A stretch of 64,000 bases of DNA from Sipunculus nudus (GCA_026874595.1 CM049311.1:50223676-50287675); one strand, 5' to 3'; counted from the first letter of the stretch, positions 41,659 to 55,930 are shown. The notes: generated by a model from the letters alone, not told the origin. Numbers and translations: made by a program.

Positions 41659-44339
41659 GCTTAACAGCGCCACATGCAAGGGTCGGCTTGCAAAATTTTC
41701 ATCAAAATATGGGTGTTGCGATTAACTGGGCAGAACACATTTTTCCGGGTGGCATAATTGAGAATTCGGTACCTAGCCAAAGAACCCTTGCCGTTCTTAT
41801 TCGCTTCTTATCGATAAGGTGATCTGCCCGATCGCCTAATTAGCCGTGCGACCCCACGCTTAATTAACGCCGCCTGACTTGCGCAAGGACGAGACGTTGG
41901 GACGACGGTGCCCTCTACCGGCTCTCGTCTTCACTAAAGGATGCCCGCCTTGGCCACATATTCCAACTCTCCGACAGCTATGGGCCATTTCGGCAAACAA
42001 AGCTGGAACTGACAGAAATCATGATATCGTTTCTTCGCACGGAGGCCGACATTTTGACTTACCTGTACAAAAAGGAACATGCGATGCTAGTCATGACAAA
42101 CTCCCAGATCACTCATTTGTGGCCACCCGTTTCCCCGTATCGTTATCAAAACAGTGGCAGTGACCGTGTGCGGATATACAACAACAAAGAACCCCCACCC
42201 CCTTAATTGGTTCGCCAAGCCCGACTTGTTGACAAGTTCCGACCCCGTGAGCAGGTCTGTCAAAGCAGCCGGCTCGGATCAGCCAGCCGCCAGACAGGTC
42301 GTTTATCAGCGAGCGAGTCGAGGACTCAGACCGGCAGCCGGGCTCGCTCGCGGTCTCGGCGAATTTATGTCGGCGTGTTTTGAAACAACAAACGTTTTAC
42401 GGTTGGGCCTCCAACATTAATTTCTTTAAAGTTCACCGAGCAAGTTTGATACGGTATCGCTGAGCATGATTGACATTCAAACAACCATTTGTAAGTTTCA
42501 TTCTGTTTGTAGACTGGACAGCCTCTCTCTTAAAATAAGAACTAGATGCTTCAGATGTATACCCTTTGGTCCGAAAAATAGGTAAGAAAATGAATAAAAA
42601 TGAACCGGTCTGGGGTTGTAGTACAGCCAAGTTGTGTGTGACCGTTGATATCAGGGGCTCATTCAGGGAAGTTCAATATCTGTCTGCTTTTCCTCCTCTC
42701 TCCTCACATGAATGCTTCGTACTGTTCGCTGGAAAAAAACATAAACAACAACAAAAAACAAAACAAAAAAACTTCAGACCCCTATAAACCGTGAATAACA
42801 CACACACAGAGCCTGATTTATTAAGAGGTTCTAATTAAGAATGCGTACGTGGTGCATGATTGTCGGCCATGCAAACTGAACCAAGTTTTATAAATATGTG
42901 TTCTAGAATCAATTGGAATAACAGTTAATAGATATGTTTTTACCGAGAGCGTATATGGAGCGGCATTATTATTATTATTATTATTAGGCCTACTGTCGTT
43001 CTTGGGCGATCGACTGTGCAGATGATACCCATACATTGGTGTACGTACTTCGAAACGAAAGAGTGGCTTGCACGGACTAGTAAAATGGTCAAATAAAAAA
43101 AAAAAAAAAAAAAATGGGATTGGCTTTTAACTGAATATTAGTTTCATTTTTCCCCGGGGACATTGCATTGCAGGTTAGTATGTCTGGTTTGTGCAACTAT
43201 ATATATATAAATATATATATATATATTTATTTATTTATTTATTTAAGACAAAGACAGTTAATCACACAGACGTCCAGTGATGAAGAAATAAACAATAATA
43301 TACATAATTCTTTCCCTTCTGTTTGATAAAAATAGACCCGCTTGCCATTAAAAATCAATACAGAATTATAGACAAAAGAAGTGAAAGTTCAATAATGTGA
43401 CCTATTGTCATGACAAAATTCGGTTTATTCAGGAAGCTGTAATCCGGACCACTTAGAAGCGCCTGTGTTTATTTATTGTTAAATATCTTATATTACATAA
43501 TGTTTGTCAATACCGAAGAAAGTGACCTATCATTGTATGCATTATCAGGCTAATGAGTGCCGTTGGTTAATTACAAGGCAATCGACCGTCGGGTAAAGAA
43601 AACATTATAATCCAGTTACATATTCCTATGTGACACAAAATATCAGTTAAAACAATATTTTCACACATTTATCTCGACAGAATTAATGACTTCCTCATTT
43701 TGCATGAACCCAGACCATTTCCTGACAGCCACCCCCCCCCCCCCCTTTTTTTTTTTTTTTTTTCTTCTTATTTTTAGGCCAAAAAAAAAAAAAAAAAAAA
43801 AAAAAAACAGAGGTCATGTGATTTCTTTTTCAGCAGCTATCAGCACTGGCAACTCTGCAGTAACGTCAGCCCCTGGAAAACCCCACGTGACATGACATTC
43901 TCAGTCTCAGTAACAACACAGTATTTCTGCCACTGTCAGGCCCTAATATTCAGCGGAGAATAAAAACAACATGACTTACTAGATCAGAGTCGTTGCTGAA
44001 ATTCGCTCACTCCAGGATGTCACACTTGCACCAGCCAATCACACCGGGCCAAAGGCTTCGATGCCGCTGCAATCTACCCTACACATAACACACGCACGTG
44101 CGCTTGTTTGTAAACACTGCAGCACACCGAATTTTGCTCATCGCCCAAGTGCTGTTACATTTCTGTTCTCAACCTGCTTGTTAAGTAAAACGCCCGACAG
44201 CATCAAACGCTTTCAAAGAGATGCGCGTGTGCGTCCGTCCGAGATATTAACTGTCTGGCCTTCACGGAGACGCTGCACGTACACATCTACTCTGCAGAGC
44301 TCTTATTAGGGAGAAGGAACTGATTTTTGCTTGTTTATC
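41659..44339. repeat. U1 array spacer 5
   Basis: 2681 bases; as spacer 3, but the A-run at about 43781-43807 is unbroken (the interrupting C is lost), a variant shared only with spacer 7. Confidence 0.85.
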
Positions 44340-44502
44340 AGGGGATAGCGCGAACGCAGTCCCCCACTACCAAAAATTGCGCACTCGAGTTACCCGCATT
44401 TGGGGTAATCGCAGGGGTCAGCCCAACCGGAGTGCAATGGAAAGGCCTCGCCCTGGGGGAACCGCCTTGCTGATCACGGTGTCCCCCGTGCCAGGTAAGT
44501 AT
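44340..44502 (-). ncRNA. U1: U1 spliceosomal snRNA, copy 5
   Basis: By eye identical in sequence and promoter-proximal region to copy 1; spacing 2844 from copy 4. Confidence 0.96.
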
Positions 44503-47180
44503 GCTTAACAGCGCCACATGCAAGGGTCGGCTTGCAAAATTTTCATCAAAATATGGGTGTTGCGATTAACTGGGCAGAACACATTTTTCCGGGTGGCATA
44601 ATTGAGAATTCGGTACCTAGCCAAAGAACCCTTGCCGTTCTTATTCGCTTCTTATCGATAAGGTGATCTGCCCGATCGCCTAATTAGCCGTGCGACCCCA
44701 CGCTTAATTAACGCCGCCTGACTTGCGCAAGGACGAGACGTTGGGACGACGGTGCCCTCTACCGGCTCTCGTCTTCACTAAAGGATGCCCGCCTTGGCCA
44801 CATATTCCAACTCTCCGACAGCTATGGGCCATTTCGGCAAACAAAGCTGGAACTGACAGAAATCATGATATCGTTTCTTCGCACGGAGGCCGACATTTTG
44901 ACTTACCTGTACAAAAAGGAACATGCGATGCTAGTCATGACAAACTCCCAGATCACTCATTTGTGGCCACCCGTTTCCCCGTATCGTTATCAAAACAGTG
45001 GCAGTGACCGTGTGCGGATATACAACAACAAAGAACCCCCACCCCCTTAATTGGTTCGCCAAGCCCGACTTGTTGACAAGTTCCGACCCCGTGAGCAGGT
45101 CTGTCAAAGCAGCCGGCTCGGATCAGCCAGCCGCCAGACAGGTCGTTTATCAGCGAGCGAGTCGAGGACTCAGACCGGCAGCCGGGCTCGCTCGCGGTCT
45201 CGGCGAATTTATGTCGGCGTGTTTTGAAACAACAAACGTTTTACGGTTGGGCCTCCAACATTAATTTCTTTAAAGTTCACCGAGCAAGTTTGATACGGTA
45301 TCGCTGAGCATGATTGACATTCAAACAACCATTTGTAAGTTTCATTCTGTTTGTAGACTGGACAGCCTCTCTCTTAAAATAAGAACTAGATGCTTCAGAT
45401 GTATACCCTTTGGTCCGAAAAATAGGTAAGAAAATGAATAAAAATGAACCGGTCTGGGGTTGTAGTACAGCCAAGTTGTGTGTGACCGTTGATATCAGGG
45501 GCTCATTCAGGGAAGTTCAATATCTGTCTGCTTTTCCTCCTCTCTCCTCACATGAATGCTTCGTACTGTTCGCTGGAAAAAAACATAAACAACAACAAAA
45601 AACAAAACAAAAAAACTTCAGACCCCTATAAACCGTGAATAACACACACACAGAGCCTGATTTATTAAGAGGTTCTAATTAAGAATGCGTACGTGGTGCA
45701 TGATTGTCGGCCATGCAAACTGAACCAAGTTTTATAAATATGTGTTCTAGAATCAATTGGAATAACAGTTAATAGATATGTTTTTACCGAGAGCGTATAT
45801 GGAGCGGCATTATTATTATTATTATTATTAGGCCTACTGTCGTTCTTGGGCGATCGACTGTGCAGATGATACCCATACATTGGTGTACGTACTTCGAAAC
45901 GAAAGAGTGGCTTGCACGGACTAGTAAAATGGTCAAATAAAAAAAAAAAAAAAAAAAATGGGATTGGCTTTTAACTGAATATTAGTTTCATTTTTCCCCG
46001 GGGACATTGCATTGCAGGTTAGTATGTCTGGTTTGTGCAACTATATATATATAAATATATATATATATATTTATTTATTTATTTATTTAAGACAAAGACA
46101 GTTAATCACACAGACGTCCAGTGATGAAGAAATAAACAATAATATACATAATTCTTTCCCTTCTGTTTGATAAAAATAGACCCGCTTGCCATTAAAAATC
46201 AATACAGAATTATAGACAAAAGAAGTGAAAGTTCAATAATGTGACCTATTGTCATGACAAAATTCGGTTTATTCAGGAAGCTGTAATCCGGACCACTTAG
46301 AAGCGCCTGTGTTTATTTATTGTTAAATATCTTATATTACATAATGTTTGTCAATACCGAAGAAAGTGACCTATCATTGTATGCATTATCAGGCTAATGA
46401 GTGCCGTTGGTTAATTACAAGGCAATCGACCGTCGGGTAAAGAAAACATTATAATCCAGTTACATATTCCTATGTGACACAAAATATCAGTTAAAACAAT
46501 ATTTTCACACATTTATCTCGACAGAATTAATGACTTCCTCATTTTGCATGAACCCAGACCATTTCCTGACAGCCACCCCCCCCCCCCTTTTTTTTTTTTT
46601 TTTTTCTTCTTATTTTTAGGCCAAAAAAAAAAAAAAACAAAAAAAAAACAGAGGTCATGTGATTTCTTTTTCAGCAGCTATCAGCACTGGCAACTCTGCA
46701 GTAACGTCAGCCCCTGGAAAACCCCACGTGACATGACATTCTCAGTCTCAGTAACAACACAGTATTTCTGCCACTGTCAGGCCCTAATATTCAGCGGAGA
46801 ATAAAAACAACATGACTTACTAGATCAGAGTCGTTGCTGAAATTCGCTCACTCCAGGATGTCACACTTGCACCAGCCAATCACACCGGGCCAAAGGCTTC
46901 GATGCCGCTGCAATCTACCCTACACATAACACACGCACGTGCGCTTGTTTGTAAACACTGCAGCACACCGAATTTTGCTCATCGCCCAAGTGCTGTTACA
47001 TTTCTGTTCTCAACCTGCTTGTTAAGTAAAACGCCCGACAGCATCAAACGCTTTCAAAGAGATGCGCGTGTGCGTCCGTCCGAGATATTAACTGTCTGGC
47101 CTTCACGGAGACGCTGCACGTACACATCTACTCTGCAGAGCTCTTATTAGGGAGAAGGAACTGATTTTTGCTTGTTTATC
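44503..47180. repeat. U1 array spacer 6
   Basis: 2678 bases; as spacer 3 apart from homopolymer length. Confidence 0.85.
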
Positions 47181-47343
47181 AGGGGATAGCGCGAACGCAG
47201 TCCCCCACTACCAAAAATTGCGCACTCGAGTTACCCGCATTTGGGGTAATCGCAGGGGTCAGCCCAACCGGAGTGCAATGGAAAGGCCTCGCCCTGGGGG
47301 AACCGCCTTGCTGATCACGGTGTCCCCCGTGCCAGGTAAGTAT
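47181..47343 (-). ncRNA. U1: U1 spliceosomal snRNA, copy 6
   Basis: By eye identical in sequence and promoter-proximal region to copy 1; spacing 2841 from copy 5. Confidence 0.96.
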
Positions 47344-50026
47344 GCTTAACAGCGCCACATGCAAGGGTCGGCTTGCAAAATTTTCATCAAAATATGGGTG
47401 TTGCGATTAACTGGGCAGAACACATTTTTCCGGGTGGCATAATTGAGAATTCGGTACCTAGCCAAAGAACCCTTGCCGTTCTTATTCGCTTCTTATCGAT
47501 AAGGTGATCTGCCCGATCGCCTAATTAGCCGTGCGACCCCACGCTTAATTAACGCCGCCTGACTTGCGCAAGGACGAGACGTTGGGACGACGGTGCCCTC
47601 TACCGGCTCTCGTCTTCACTAAAGGATGCCCGCCTTGGCCACATATTCCAACTCTCCGACAGCTATGGGCCATTTCGGCAAACAAAGCTGGAACTGACAG
47701 AAATCATGATATCGTTTCTTCGCACGGAGGCCGACATTTTGACTTACCTGTACAAAAAGGAACATGCGATGCTAGTCATGACAAACTCCCAGATCACTCA
47801 TTTGTGGCCACCCGTTTCCCCGTATCGTTATCAAAACAGTGGCAGTGACCGTGTGCGGATATACAACAACAAAGAACCCCCACCCCCTTAATTGGTTCGC
47901 CAAGCCCGACTTGTTGACAAGTTCCGACCCCGTGAGCAGGTCTGTCAAAGCAGCCGGCTCGGATCAGCCAGCCGCCAGACAGGTCGTTTATCAGCGAGCG
48001 AGTCGAGGACTCAGACCGGCAGCCGGGCTCGCTCGCGGTCTCGGCGAATTTATGTCGGCGTGTTTTGAAACAACAAACGTTTTACGGTTGGGCCTCCAAC
48101 ATTAATTTCTTTAAAGTTCACCGAGCAAGTTTGATACGGTATCGCTGAGCATGATTGACATTCAAACAACCATTTGTAAGTTTCATTCTGTTTGTAGACT
48201 GGACAGCCTCTCTCTTAAAATAAGAACTAGATGCTTCAGATGTATACCCTTTGGTCCGAAAAATAGGTAAGAAAATGAATAAAAATGAACCGGTCTGGGG
48301 TTGTAGTACAGCCAAGTTGTGTGTGACCGTTGATATCAGGGGCTCATTCAGGGAAGTTCAATATCTGTCTGCTTTTCCTCCTCTCTCCTCACATGAATGC
48401 TTCGTACTGTTCGCTGGAAAAAAACATAAACAACAACAAAAAACAAAACAAAAAAACTTCAGACCCCTATAAACCGTGAATAACACACACACAGAGCCTG
48501 ATTTATTAAGAGGTTCTAATTAAGAATGCGTACGTGGTGCATGATTGTCGGCCATGCAAACTGAACCAAGTTTTATAAATATGTGTTCTAGAATCAATTG
48601 GAATAACAGTTAATAGATATGTTTTTACCGAGAGCGTATATGGAGCGGCATTATTATTATTATTATTATTAGGCCTACTGTCGTTCTTGGGCGATCGACT
48701 GTGCAGATGATACCCATACATTGGTGTACGTACTTCGAAACGAAAGAGTGGCTTGCACGGACTAGTAAAATGGTCAAATAAAAAAAAAAAAAAAAAAAAT
48801 GGGATTGGCTTTTAACTGAATATTAGTTTCATTTTTCCCCGGGGACACTGCATTGCAGGTTAGTATGTCTGGTTTGTGCAACTATATATATATATAAATA
48901 TATATATATATATTTATTTATTTATTTATTTAAGACAAAGACAGTTAATCACACAGACGTCCAGTGATGAAGAAATAAACAATAATATACATAATTCTTT
49001 CCCTTCTGTTTGATAAAAATAGACCCGCTTGCCATTAAAAATCAATACAGAATTATAGACAAAAGAAGTGAAAGTTCAATAATGTGACCTATTGTCATGA
49101 CAAAATTCGGTTTATTCAGGAAGCTGTAATCCGGACCACTTAGAAGCGCCTGTGTTTATTTATTGTTAAATATCTTATATTACATAATGTTTGTCAATAC
49201 CGAAGAAAGTGACCTATCATTGTATGCATTATCAGGCTAATGAGTGCCGTTGGTTAATTACAAGGCAATCGACCGTCGGGTAAAGAAAACATTATAATCC
49301 AGTTACATATTCCTATGTGACACAAAATATCAGTTAAAACAATATTTTCACACATTTATCTCGACAGAATTAATGACTTCCTCATTTTGCATGAACCCAG
49401 ACCATTTCCTGACAGCCACCCCCCCCCCCCCCTTTTTTTTTTTTTTTTTTCTTCTTATTTTTAGGCCAAAAAAAAAAAAAAAAAAAAAAAAAAACAGAGG
49501 TCATGTGATTTCTTTTTCAGCAGCTATCAGCACTGGCAACTCTGCAGTAACGTCAGCCCCTGGAAAACCCCACGTGACATGACATTCTCAGTCTCAGTAA
49601 CAACACAGTATTTCTGCCACTGTCAGGCCCTAATATTCAGCGGAGAATAAAAACAACATGACTTACTAGATCAGAGTCGTTGCTGAAATTCGCTCACTCC
49701 AGGATGTCACACTTGCACCAGCCAATCACACCGGGCCAAAGGCTTCGATGCCGCTGCAATCTACCCTACACATAACACACGCACGTGCGCTTGTTTGTAA
49801 ACACTGCAGCACACCGAATTTTGCTCATCGCCCAAGTGCTGTTACATTTCTGTTCTCAACCTGCTTGTTAAGTAAAACGCCCGACAGCATCAAACGCTTT
49901 CAAAGAGATGCGCGTGTGCGTCCGTCCGAGATATTAACTGTCTGGCCTTCACGGAGACGCTGCACGTACACATCTACTCTGCAGAGCTCTTATTAGGGAG
50001 AAGGAACTGATTTTTGCTTGTTTATC
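47344..50026. repeat. U1 array spacer 7
   Basis: 2683 bases; carries C at 48848 (others T) and one extra TA at about 48883-48895, both shared with spacer 9, and the unbroken A-run shared with spacer 5. Confidence 0.85.
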
Positions 50027-50189
50027 AGGGGATAGCGCGAACGCAGTCCCCCACTACCAAAAATTGCGCACTCGAGTTACCCGCATTTGGGGTAATCGCA
50101 GGGGTCAGCCCAACCGGAGTGCAATGGAAAGGCCTCGCCCTGGGGGAACCGCCTTGCTGATCACGGTGTCCCCCGTGCCAGGTAAGTAT
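50027..50189 (-). ncRNA. U1: U1 spliceosomal snRNA, copy 7
   Basis: By eye identical in sequence and promoter-proximal region to copy 1; spacing 2846 from copy 6. The spacer on its upstream side (50190-52867) has a poly-A tract one base shorter than most. Confidence 0.96.
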
Positions 50190-52867
50190 GCTTAACAGCG
50201 CCACATGCAAGGGTCGGCTTGCAAAATTTTCATCAAAATATGGGTGTTGCGATTAACTGGGCAGAACACATTTTTCCGGGTGGCATAATTGAGAATTCGG
50301 TACCTAGCCAAAGAACCCTTGCCGTTCTTATTCGCTTCTTATCGATAAGGTGATCTGCCCGATCGCCTAATTAGCCGTGCGACCCCACGCTTAATTAACG
50401 CCGCCTGACTTGCGCAAGGACGAGACGTTGGGACGACGGTGCCCTCTACCGGCTCTCGTCTTCACTAAAGGATGCCCGCCTTGGCCACATATTCCAACTC
50501 TCCGACAGCTATGGGCCATTTCGGCAAACAAAGCTGGAACTGACAGAAATCATGATATCGTTTCTTCGCACGGAGGCCGACATTTTGACTTACCTGTACA
50601 AAAAGGAACATGCGATGCTAGTCATGACAAACTCCCAGATCACTCATTTGTGGCCACCCGTTTCCCCGTATCGTTATCAAAACAGTGGCAGTGACCGTGT
50701 GCGGATATACAACAACAAAGAACCCCCACCCCCTTAATTGGTTCGCCAAGCCCGACTTGTTGACAAGTTCCGACCCCGTGAGCAGGTCTGTCAAAGCAGC
50801 CGGCTCGGATCAGCCAGCCGCCAGACAGGTCGTTTATCAGCGAGCGAGTCGAGGACTCAGACCGGCAGCCGGGCTCGCTCGCGGTCTCGGCGAATTTATG
50901 TCGGCGTGTTTTGAAACAACAAACGTTTTACGGTTGGGCCTCCAACATTAATTTCTTTAAAGTTCACCGAGCAAGTTTGATACGGTATCGCTGAGCATGA
51001 TTGACATTCAAACAACCATTTGTAAGTTTCATTCTGTTTGTAGACTGGACAGCCTCTCTCTTAAAATAAGAACTAGATGCTTCAGATGTATACCCTTTGG
51101 TCCGAAAAATAGGTAAGAAAATGAATAAAAATGAACCGGTCTGGGGTTGTAGTACAGCCAAGTTGTGTGTGACCGTTGATATCAGGGGCTCATTCAGGGA
51201 AGTTCAATATCTGTCTGCTTTTCCTCCTCTCTCCTCACATGAATGCTTCGTACTGTTCGCTGGAAAAAAACATAAACAACAACAAAAAACAAAACAAAAA
51301 AACTTCAGACCCCTATAAACCGTGAATAACACACACACAGAGCCTGATTTATTAAGAGGTTCTAATTAAGAATGCGTACGTGGTGCATGATTGTCGGCCA
51401 TGCAAACTGAACCAAGTTTTATAAATATGTGTTCTAGAATCAATTGGAATAACAGTTAATAGATATGTTTTTACCGAGAGCGTATATGGAGCGGCATTAT
51501 TATTATTATTATTATTAGGCCTACTGTCGTTCTTGGGCGATCGACTGTGCAGATGATACCCATACATTGGTGTACGTACTTCGAAACGAAAGAGTGGCTT
51601 GCACGGACTAGTAAAATGGTCAAATAAAAAAAAAAAAAAAAAAATGGGATTGGCTTTTAACTGAATATTAGTTTCATTTTTCCCCGGGGACATTGCATTG
51701 CAGGTTAGTATGTCTGGTTTGTGCAACTATATATATATAAATATATATATATATATTTATTTATTTATTTATTTAAGACAAAGACAGTTAATCACACAGA
51801 CGTCCAGTGATGAAGAAATAAACAATAATATACATAATTCTTTCCCTTCTGTTTGATAAAAATAGACCCGCTTGCCATTAAAAATCAATACAGAATTATA
51901 GACAAAAGAAGTGAAAGTTCAATAATGTGACCTATTGTCATGACAAAATTCGGTTTATTCAGGAAGCTGTAATCCGGACCACTTAGAAGCGCCTGTGTTT
52001 ATTTATTGTTAAATATCTTATATTACATAATGTTTGTCAATACCGAAGAAAGTGACCTATCATTGTATGCATTATCAGGCTAATGAGTGCCGTTGGTTAA
52101 TTACAAGGCAATCGACCGTCGGGTAAAGAAAACATTATAATCCAGTTACATATTCCTATGTGACACAAAATATCAGTTAAAACAATATTTTCACACATTT
52201 ATCTCGACAGAATTAATGACTTCCTCATTTTGCATGAACCCAGACCATTTCCTGACAGCCACCCCCCCCCCCCTTTTTTTTTTTTTTTTTTCTTCTTATT
52301 TTTAGGCCAAAAAAAAAAAAAAAACAAAAAAAAAACAGAGGTCATGTGATTTCTTTTTCAGCAGCTATCAGCACTGGCAACTCTGCAGTAACGTCAGCCC
52401 CTGGAAAACCCCACGTGACATGACATTCTCAGTCTCAGTAACAACACAGTATTTCTGCCACTGTCAGGCCCTAATATTCAGCGGAGAATAAAAACAACAT
52501 GACTTACTAGATCAGAGTCGTTGCTGAAATTCGCTCACTCCAGGATGTCACACTTGCACCAGCCAATCACACCGGGCCAAAGGCTTCGATGCCGCTGCAA
52601 TCTACCCTACACATAACACACGCACGTGCGCTTGTTTGTAAACACTGCAGCACACCGAATTTTGCTCATCGCCCAAGTGCTGTTACATTTCTGTTCTCAA
52701 CCTGCTTGTTAAGTAAAACGCCCGACAGCATCAAACGCTTTCAAAGAGATGCGCGTGTGCGTCCGTCCGAGATATTAACTGTCTGGCCTTCACGGAGACG
52801 CTGCACGTACACATCTACTCTGCAGAGCTCTTATTAGGGAGAAGGAACTGATTTTTGCTTGTTTATC
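50190..52867. repeat. U1 array spacer 8
   Basis: 2678 bases; the poly-A tract at about 51626-51644 is 19 long where the others have 20; otherwise as spacer 3. Confidence 0.85.
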
Positions 52868-53030
52868 AGGGGATAGCGCGAACGCAGTCCCCCACTACCA
52901 AAAATTGCGCACTCGAGTTACCCGCATTTGGGGTAATCGCAGGGGTCAGCCCAACCGGAGTGCAATGGAAAGGCCTCGCCCTGGGGGAACCGCCTTGCTG
53001 ATCACGGTGTCCCCCGTGCCAGGTAAGTAT
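52868..53030 (-). ncRNA. U1: U1 spliceosomal snRNA, copy 8
   Basis: By eye identical in sequence and promoter-proximal region to copy 1; spacing 2841 from copy 7. It is the last complete U1 gene before the array edge. Confidence 0.96.
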
Positions 53031-55715
53031 GCTTAACAGCGCCACATGCAAGGGTCGGCTTGCAAAATTTTCATCAAAATATGGGTGTTGCGATTAACTG
53101 GGCAGAACACATTTTTCCGGGTGGCATAATTGAGAATTCGGTACCTAGCCAAAGAACCCTTGCCGTTCTTATTCGCTTCTTATCGATAAGGTGATCTGCC
53201 CGATCGCCTAATTAGCCGTGCGACCCCACGCTTAATTAACGCCGCCTGACTTGCGCAAGGACGAGACGTTGGGACGACGGTGCCCTCTACCGGCTCTCGT
53301 CTTCACTAAAGGATGCCCGCCTTGGCCACATATTCCAACTCTCCGACAGCTATGGGCCATTTCGGCAAACAAAGCTGGAACTGACAGAAATCATGATATC
53401 GTTTCTTCGCACGGAGGCCGACATTTTGACTTACCTGTACAAAAAGGAACATGCGATGCTAGTCATGACAAACTCCCAGATCACTCATTTGTGGCCACCC
53501 GTTTCCCCGTATCGTTATCAAAACAGTGGCAGTGACCGTGTGCGGATATACAACAACAAAGAACCCCCACCCCCTTAATTGGTTCGCCAAGCCCGACTTG
53601 TTGACAAGTTCCGACCCCGTGAGCAGGTCTGTCAAAGCAGCCGGCTCGGATCAGCCAGCCGCCAGACAGGTCGTTTATCAGCGAGCGAGTCGAGGACTCA
53701 GACCGGCAGCCGGGCTCGCTCGCGGTCTCGGCGAATTTATGTCGGCGTGTTTTGAAACAACAAACGTTTTACGGTTGGGCCTCCAACATTAATTTCTTTA
53801 AAGTTCACCGAGCAAGTTTGATACGGTATCGCTGAGCATGATTGACATTCAAACAACCATTTGTAAGTTTCATTCTGTTTGTAGACTGGACAGCCTCTCT
53901 CTTAAAATAAGAACTAGATGCTTCAGATGTATACCCTTTGGTCCGAAAAATAGGTAAGAAAATGAATAAAAATGAACCGGTCTGGGGTTGTAGTACAGCC
54001 AAGTTGTGTGTGACCGTTGATATCAGGGGCTCATTCAGGGAAGTTCAATATCTGTCTGCTTTTCCTCCTCTCTCCTCACATGAATGCTTCGTACTGTTCG
54101 CTGGAAAAAAACATAAACAACAACAAAAAACAAAACAAAAAAACTTCAGACCCCTATAAACCGTGAATAACACACACACAGAGCCTGATTTATTAAGAGG
54201 TTCTAATTAAGAATGCGTACGTGGTGCATGATTGTCGGCCATGCAAACTGAACCAAGTTTTATAAATATGTGTTCTAGAATCAATTGGAATAACAGTTAA
54301 TAGATATGTTTTTACCGAGAGCGTATATGGAGCGGCATTATTATTATTATTATTATTAGGCCTACTGTCGTTCTTGGGCGATCGACTGTGCAGATGATAC
54401 CCATACATTGGTGTACGTACTTCGAAACGAAAGAGTGGCTTGCACGGACTAGTAAAATGGTCAAATAAAAAAAAAAAAAAAAAAAATGGGATTGGCTTTT
54501 AACTGAATATTAGTTTCATTTTTCCCCGGGGACACTGCATTGCAGGTTAGTATGTCTGGTTTGTGCAACTATATATATATATAAATATATATATATATAT
54601 TTATTTATTTATTTATTTAAGACAAAGACAGTTAATCACACAGACGTCCAGTGATGAAGAAATAAACAATAATATACATAATTCTTTCCCTTCTGTTTGA
54701 TAAAAATAGACCCGCTTGCCATTAAAAATCAATACAGAATTATAGACAAAAGAAGTGAAAGTTCAATAATGTGACCTATTGTCATGACAAAATTCGGTTT
54801 ATTCAGGAAGCTGTAATCCGGACCACTTAGAAGCGCCTGTGTTTATTTATTGTTAAATATCTTATATTACATAATGTTTGTCAATACCGAAGAAAGTGAC
54901 CTATCATTGTATGCATTATCAGGCTAATGAGTGCCGTTGGTTAATTACAAGGCAATCGACCGTCGGGTAAAGAAAACATTATAATCCAGTTACATATTCC
55001 TATGTGACACAAAATATCAGTTAAAACAATATTTTCACACATTTATCTCGACAGAATTAATGACTTCCTCATTTTGCATGAACCCAGACCATTTCCTGAC
55101 AGCCACCCCCCCCCCCCCCCCCCTTTTTTTTTTTTTTTTTTTCTTCTTATTTTTAGGCCAAAAAAAAAAAAAACAAAAAAAAAACAGAGGTCATGTGATT
55201 TCTTTTTCAGCAGCTATCAGCACTGGCAACTCTGCAGTAACGTCAGCCCCTGGAAAACCCCACGTGACATGACATTCTCAGTCTCAGTAACAACACAGTA
55301 TTTCTGCCACTGTCAGGCCCTAATATTCAGCGGAGAATAAAAACAACATGACTTACTAGATCAGAGTCGTTGCTGAAATTCGCTCACTCCAGGATGTCAC
55401 ACTTGCACCAGCCAATCACACCGGGCCAAAGGCTTCGATGCCGCTGCAATCTACCCTACACATAACACACGCACGTGCGCTTGTTTGTAAACACTGCAGC
55501 ACACCGAATTTTGCTCATCGCCCAAGTGCTGTTACATTTCTGTTCTCAACCTGCTTGTTAAGTAAAACGCCCGACAGCATCAAACGCTTTCAAAGAGATG
55601 CGCGTGTGCGTCCGTCCGAGATATTAACTGTCTGGCCTTCACGGAGACGCTGCACGTACACATCTACTCTGCAGAGCTCTTATTAGGGAGAAGGAACTGA
55701 TTTTTGCTTGTTTAT
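53031..55715. repeat. U1 array spacer 9
   Basis: 2685 bases; C at 54535 and an extra TA shared with spacer 7; the longest C-run (18, 55106-55123). Followed by the truncated U1. Confidence 0.85.
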
Positions 55716-55816
55716 CAGGGGATAGCGCGAACGCAGTCCCCCACTACCAAAAATTGCGCACTCGAGTTACCCGCATTTGGGGTGGTCGCAGATGTCGGCC
55801 TCAGCGGAGTGCAATG
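55716..55816 (-). pseudogene. truncated, diverged U1 snRNA at the right array edge
   Basis: It keeps the U1 3' end, Sm site and 3' hairpin unchanged up to about 55783. It then diverges over the stem-loop II-III region (several substitutions, 55784-55810) and is lost after GAGTGCAATG at about 55816. The 5' third and the promoter are missing, so it cannot be made as U1. It marks the array boundary. Confidence 0.9.
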
Positions 55817-55930
55817 CAGTCTACAGTTGTCTACAGTTCTGACGCTCTCATTGGTTAAGAGTCTACACATTTGTCTACAGTGTATTGGTACTCACCTTCT
55901 GGTTTGACGAGAGTCTACAGTTTCTACAGT
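55817..55930. repeat. cluster of TCTACAG words next to the array edge
   Basis: TCTACAG occurs five times within 110 bases (55820, 55830, 55874, 55914, 55923), plus a one-base variant at 55862. It starts exactly where the U1 pseudogene ends. No known element is recognised. Confidence 0.55.

Larger units (their letters stand above)
30314..55816 (-). repeat. tandem U1 snRNA gene array, period about 2.84 kb
   Basis: Nine spacers of about 2.62-2.69 kb alternate with U1 genes, all head to tail. Distances between successive U1 3' ends are 2846, 2842, 2842, 2844, 2841, 2846, 2841 and 2848 bases. Most differences are homopolymer or TA-run lengths plus a few substitutions. The array starts inside U1 at LINE copy G and ends inside a diverged U1. 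Tandem snRNA clusters are known in many animals. Near-identity points to unequal exchange or gene conversion; a contribution of assembly cannot be excluded here. Confidence 0.95.

Noticed and set aside
30314-55816. CRISPR or satellite interpretation of the long array
   Set aside because: Units are 2.84 kb with a gene in each; spacing and content fit a gene cluster in an animal genome, not a CRISPR array or a simple satellite.
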